DNA from: DATBGO01 sp050011895
GTDB lineage: Bacteria > Actinomycetota > Actinomycetes > Streptosporangiales > Streptosporangiaceae
Assembly (NCBI GenBank): GCA_050011895.1
Contig: JBEKIF010000056.1
Location: forward strand, 1 to 52,628
Reading direction: 5' to 3'
Length of the DNA: 52,628 nucleotides
Part shown: one piece after another, positions 50,158-52,628 of the stretch
How the letters are laid out: every line of letters starts with the position of its first letter
Position numbering within the stretch: position 1 is the first letter of the stretch
Program-made: the position numbers and the translations under genes
Notes under the pieces: model-generated
What the model was told of the DNA's origin: nothing
The model's database searches: none
What the model saw: only the letters and a program-made list of their open reading frames with translations

Positions 50158-52628
50158 ATGAGGAGCACGAGCGGTGCCCGTCGACTGAAGTCAGGCCGGC
50201 TGTGGGGAGTCCGCACCGGTCCAGCGCGGATGACCCTGAGCGCCGCCTTGGTCGCTGCGTCACTCTCGCTCGTTGCCATCGGAGCGCCGGGCCCGGCCAG
50301 CGCGGCAGGCGCGCCGCTTTCCTGCACCGGAAACACGATCTATTCCTACCAGCGCGGCACCGACAGCTCGAGCCCCAGTACGTCCGGCAGTGTCTACGCG
50401 CTGGCTACCGCCACCGTCGGCGGGTCCACCGTGGCCGCCACCCTGGTCACGAAGGTGCCTGCCGGAGGTTTCGCGAATGCCCTGGGCATCACCAAGGGCG
50501 GTACCGCGATGTACGCCGTCGACCAGACCACATCGAGGGCGAACTCGGCGATTATCCACGGTTATAACACCGGAACTCAGACGTGGACGACGTACAAGGG
50601 CAACGCTTCGGGCGCCTCCAGCAGCTTCGTCGCCGGTGCGGTCAACCCGGCCAATGGCGTCTACTACTACGTGAGCTACGGCACCGGAACGGCGACCTCT
50701 CCTGGCATCGCCACCGTATATGGCTTCAACACCAGCACGAACACCCCGATCAGCGGCACAATCGCCACCTTCGGTCTGCCCACAGGGAACAGCACCAAAA
50801 GCAACAACGGTGACATCGCATTCGACTCGGCGGGCAATATGTTCGTCCTGGCATCCAACGGCACCAACGTCGGTATCGGCGTCGTGAAGGGCCCGATCCC
50901 GACAACCGGCTCACCGTCCGGTGTCCCGCTGACCGATACCCTGCTGAACAGGTTCGGCGACCGGAACATCTACAACGGAATCGCCTTCGACAACGCAGGA
51001 GATCTCTATGTGGGCGGCACGTCGGGCAGCAGTTCTGTCCTGACGAAACTCAACCCGAATACCGGTGCGATCATCGCCGGCCCGACCCCGCTCAGCTCGA
51101 ATGCCCAGGCTTTCCCCAATGTGGACCTGGCCGCCTGCTCGCTGAACCCGACGCTGTCGCTGCAGAAGGACATCGTCGGCCGGTATGCACCTGGCAACCA
51201 GTTCACCCTGAGCATCAGCGGCGGCGGGCTCCGCGAAGGCAACACCACGACCACGACCGGCAACACGACCGGCATTCAGTCAGACGCGGTGGCCGGCCCG
51301 ATCATCGCCCGCTCGGGCACGACCTACACGCTGACTGAGACCGCGGCGAGCGGCAGCCTGCTGAACTACACGACCACTTACTCCTGCGTCGACACCGCCA
51401 ACGGCAACGCACCCGTGGCCTCGGGCACCGGACACTCTTTCGACCTGCGTTTCCCCCCGACGACCGACATCTCGCCGAACGTTGTCTGCACGTTCAAGAA
51501 CACGCCGCGCGCCCCAGGCATCACGCTCAGGAAGTCGGTCGCCGAGACGACGCTGACCGCGGGCGAGACGCTGCACTACAGCTTCCTGGTCACCAACACC
51601 GGCGACGTGACGCTGGCGCCGGTCACCATCGCCGAGACCGAGTTCACCGGCCACGGCACCCCGCCCACCGTCAGCTGCCCGGCCGGTGCTGCCTCACTCG
51701 CACCCGGCGATTCAGTCACCTGCACCGCGACCTATACCGTTACCCAGGCGGATGTGGACCACGGGACAGTCAGCAACACGGCGACCGCGACGGGCATCAC
51801 GCCGGCCCACGAGCCGATCACATCTGCCCCGTCCTCGGCTAGCGTCTCTGGAGAGCGGAAACCGTCGATCTCGGTGGTGAAGTCGGCGGAGCCGTCGTCG
51901 TTCGCGGCGGCGGGGGAGACGATTCATTACAGCTTCCTGGTGACCAACACGGGGAACATGACGTTGTCGCACGTGCAGGTGAACGACGCCGACCTGCCGG
52001 GCCTGTCGGCGATTTCCTGCCCGGACTCGTCGCTGGCACCCGGGGCATCGGAGATCTGCCACGCCACGTATGTGACGACGGCGGCGGATGTGGACGCGGG
52101 GTCGGTGACGAATACCGCGACGGCGCAGGGTGACCCGCCGGGGTCGGACATGCCGGTGGTGTCGCCGCCGTCGACGGCGACGGTGCGCGCGGAGCACCGT
52201 CCGTCGATCAGCGTCGTGAAGTCGGCGGAGCCGTCGTCGTTCGCGGTGGCGGGGGAGACGATTCATTACAGCTTCCTGGTGACCAACACCGGCAACGTGA
52301 CGTTGTCGCACGTGCAGGTGAATGACGCGGACCTGCCGGGCTTGTCGGCGATCAGCTGCCCGGACCTGACGCTGGCGGCGGGCGCGTCGGAGACCTGCCA
52401 CGCCACGTATGTGACGACGGCGGCGGATGTGGACGCGGGGTCGGTGACCAATACCGCCACGGCGCAGGGTGACCCGCCGGGGTCGGAGACGCCGGTGGTT
52501 TCCGAGCCGTCGACCGCGACGGTGCCGGCGGAGCGCCATCCGTCGATCTCGGTGGTGAAGTCGGCGGAGCCGTCGTCGTTCGCGGCGGCGGGGGAGACGA
52601 TTCATTACAGCTTCCTGGTGACCAACAC
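50158..52628 (+). CDS. Large secreted DUF11-repeat surface protein (5' part, runs off the window)
   Basis: An open frame of at least 823 codons from ATG at 50158 to the window end. A long signal peptide (hydrophobic TLSAALVAASLSLVAIG, cleavage near PASAAG) is followed by about 300 residues with NHL/propeller-like turns (DIAFDSAGNMFVLAS, IYNGIAFDNAGDLYVGG). A Thr/Ser-rich spacer and then DUF11-type beta-sandwich repeats follow, each with GETIHYSFLVTNTGN and SVTNTATAQGDPPGS. The last repeats are nearly identical 113-residue units. Such proteins are secreted or cell-wall-bound adhesins; an anchor would lie beyond the window. Confidence 0.85.
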   Translation, partial: MRSTSGARRLKSGRLWGVRTGPARMTLSAALVAASLSLVAIGAPGPASAAGAPLSCTGNTIYSYQRGTDSSSPSTSGSVYALATATVGGSTVAATLVTKVPAGGFANALGITKGGTAMYAVDQTTSRANSAIIHGYNTGTQTWTTYKGNASGASSSFVAGAVNPANGVYYYVSYGTGTATSPGIATVYGFNTSTNTPISGTIATFGLPTGNSTKSNNGDIAFDSAGNMFVLASNGTNVGIGVVKGPIPTTGSPSGVPLTDTLLNRFGDRNIYNGIAFDNAGDLYVGGTSGSSSVLTKLNPNTGAIIAGPTPLSSNAQAFPNVDLAACSLNPTLSLQKDIVGRYAPGNQFTLSISGGGLREGNTTTTTGNTTGIQSDAVAGPIIARSGTTYTLTETAASGSLLNYTTTYSCVDTANGNAPVASGTGHSFDLRFPPTTDISPNVVCTFKNTPRAPGITLRKSVAETTLTAGETLHYSFLVTNTGDVTLAPVTIAETEFTGHGTPPTVSCPAGAASLAPGDSVTCTATYTVTQADVDHGTVSNTATATGITPAHEPITSAPSSASVSGERKPSISVVKSAEPSSFAAAGETIHYSFLVTNTGNMTLSHVQVNDADLPGLSAISCPDSSLAPGASEICHATYVTTAADVDAGSVTNTATAQGDPPGSDMPVVSPPSTATVRAEHRPSISVVKSAEPSSFAVAGETIHYSFLVTNTGNVTLSHVQVNDADLPGLSAISCPDLTLAAGASETCHATYVTTAADVDAGSVTNTATAQGDPPGSETPVVSEPSTATVPAERHPSISVVKSAEPSSFAAAGETIHYSFLVTN
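51862..52628 (+). repeat. 339-bp tandem repeats encoding DUF11 modules
   Basis: Units start at 51862, 52201 and 52540, exactly 339 bp apart, with long identical stretches (for example ATTCATTACAGCTTCCTGGT in each). A more diverged module starts near 51514. The third unit is cut by the window end. Near identity indicates recent duplication or gene conversion. Confidence 0.95.

Noticed and set aside
51712..52605. Long minus-strand Arg/His-rich open frame (297 codons)
   Set aside because: It is the antisense of the DUF11 repeats; its length and repetition come from the high-GC sense codons. The composition is not that of a real protein.
1..52628. tRNA or rRNA genes
   Set aside because: Intergenic regions were read for cloverleaf and TTCRANY-type signatures; none was convincing.

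Overview
The window is high-GC DNA with GTG/TTG starts, G+C-rich third codon positions, many ATGA/GTGA stop-start overlaps and Pro/Gly/Ala-rich termini. Gene content (LolA-like/ABC operon, N,N-dimethylformamidase-type Tat protein, DUF899, two-domain VOC proteins, actinobacterial CtaB/CtaC/CtaD set) points to a soil-type Actinomycetota, plausibly a Streptosporangiales-like or related lineage; the order is inference. No rRNA, tRNA, CRISPR array or intact mobile element was seen.

0-10.3 kb: a decayed HigB/HigA toxin-antitoxin relic, a GNAT acetyltransferase, an unknown winged-helix protein, a two-domain VOC protein, a PLP aminotransferase divergent from a LysR regulator, an orphan arginine deiminase divergent from a DapE-type M20 peptidase, and a membrane-anchored HtrA protease with a long Gly/Tyr/Gln repeat tail. 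10.5-15.3 kb: a small envelope or glycolipid cassette: membrane protein, NodB deacetylase, and a DegT aminotransferase - NDP-sugar epimerase - MGDG-synthase-like glycosyltransferase operon. 15.4-17.1 kb: a broken MarR regulator before an MFS exporter.

17.2-18.9 kb: SRPBCC - ArsR - DUF899 operon behind two perfect palindromes. 19.3-21.8 kb: MarR regulator plus a translationally coupled cassette of two tiny proteins and an ABC exporter. It is flanked by two DUF899 gene relics that point outwards, the right one fused to an IS66 transposase relic. 22.7-26.1 kb: PhyH-type dioxygenase with a small unknown partner, an SRPBCC protein, and a GT87-like membrane protein whose tail runs antisense into the SRPBCC gene.

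26.4-41 kb is the most interesting region: a bidirectional terminal-oxidase locus. To the left run a response regulator, histidine kinase, TlpA thioredoxin, a single-TM protein, a Sco1 domain fused to a polytopic membrane protein, a repeat-bearing lipoprotein and a frameshifted CtaG. To the right run a CuA-like cupredoxin with altered ligands, a three-TM COX2, a COX1 with extra N-terminal helices, COX3, a 15-residue coupled mini-ORF, an intact CtaG, tandem mini-ORFs, a single-TM subunit and heme O synthase. COX1 keeps all heme-copper ligands, the Glu and the cross-link Tyr, but has Arg at the D-channel entrance and Ile at the K-channel lysine. This suggests a divergent oxidase with its own copper and heme maturation genes and its own two-component control.

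41-52.6 kb: a Tat-exported dimethylformamidase-beta-like protein, a LolA/RseB-like protein coupled to an ABC exporter, a phage-type GH25-like protein, an AMP-forming acyl-CoA synthetase, a VOC protein, and the 5' part of a large secreted DUF11-repeat protein that leaves the window.
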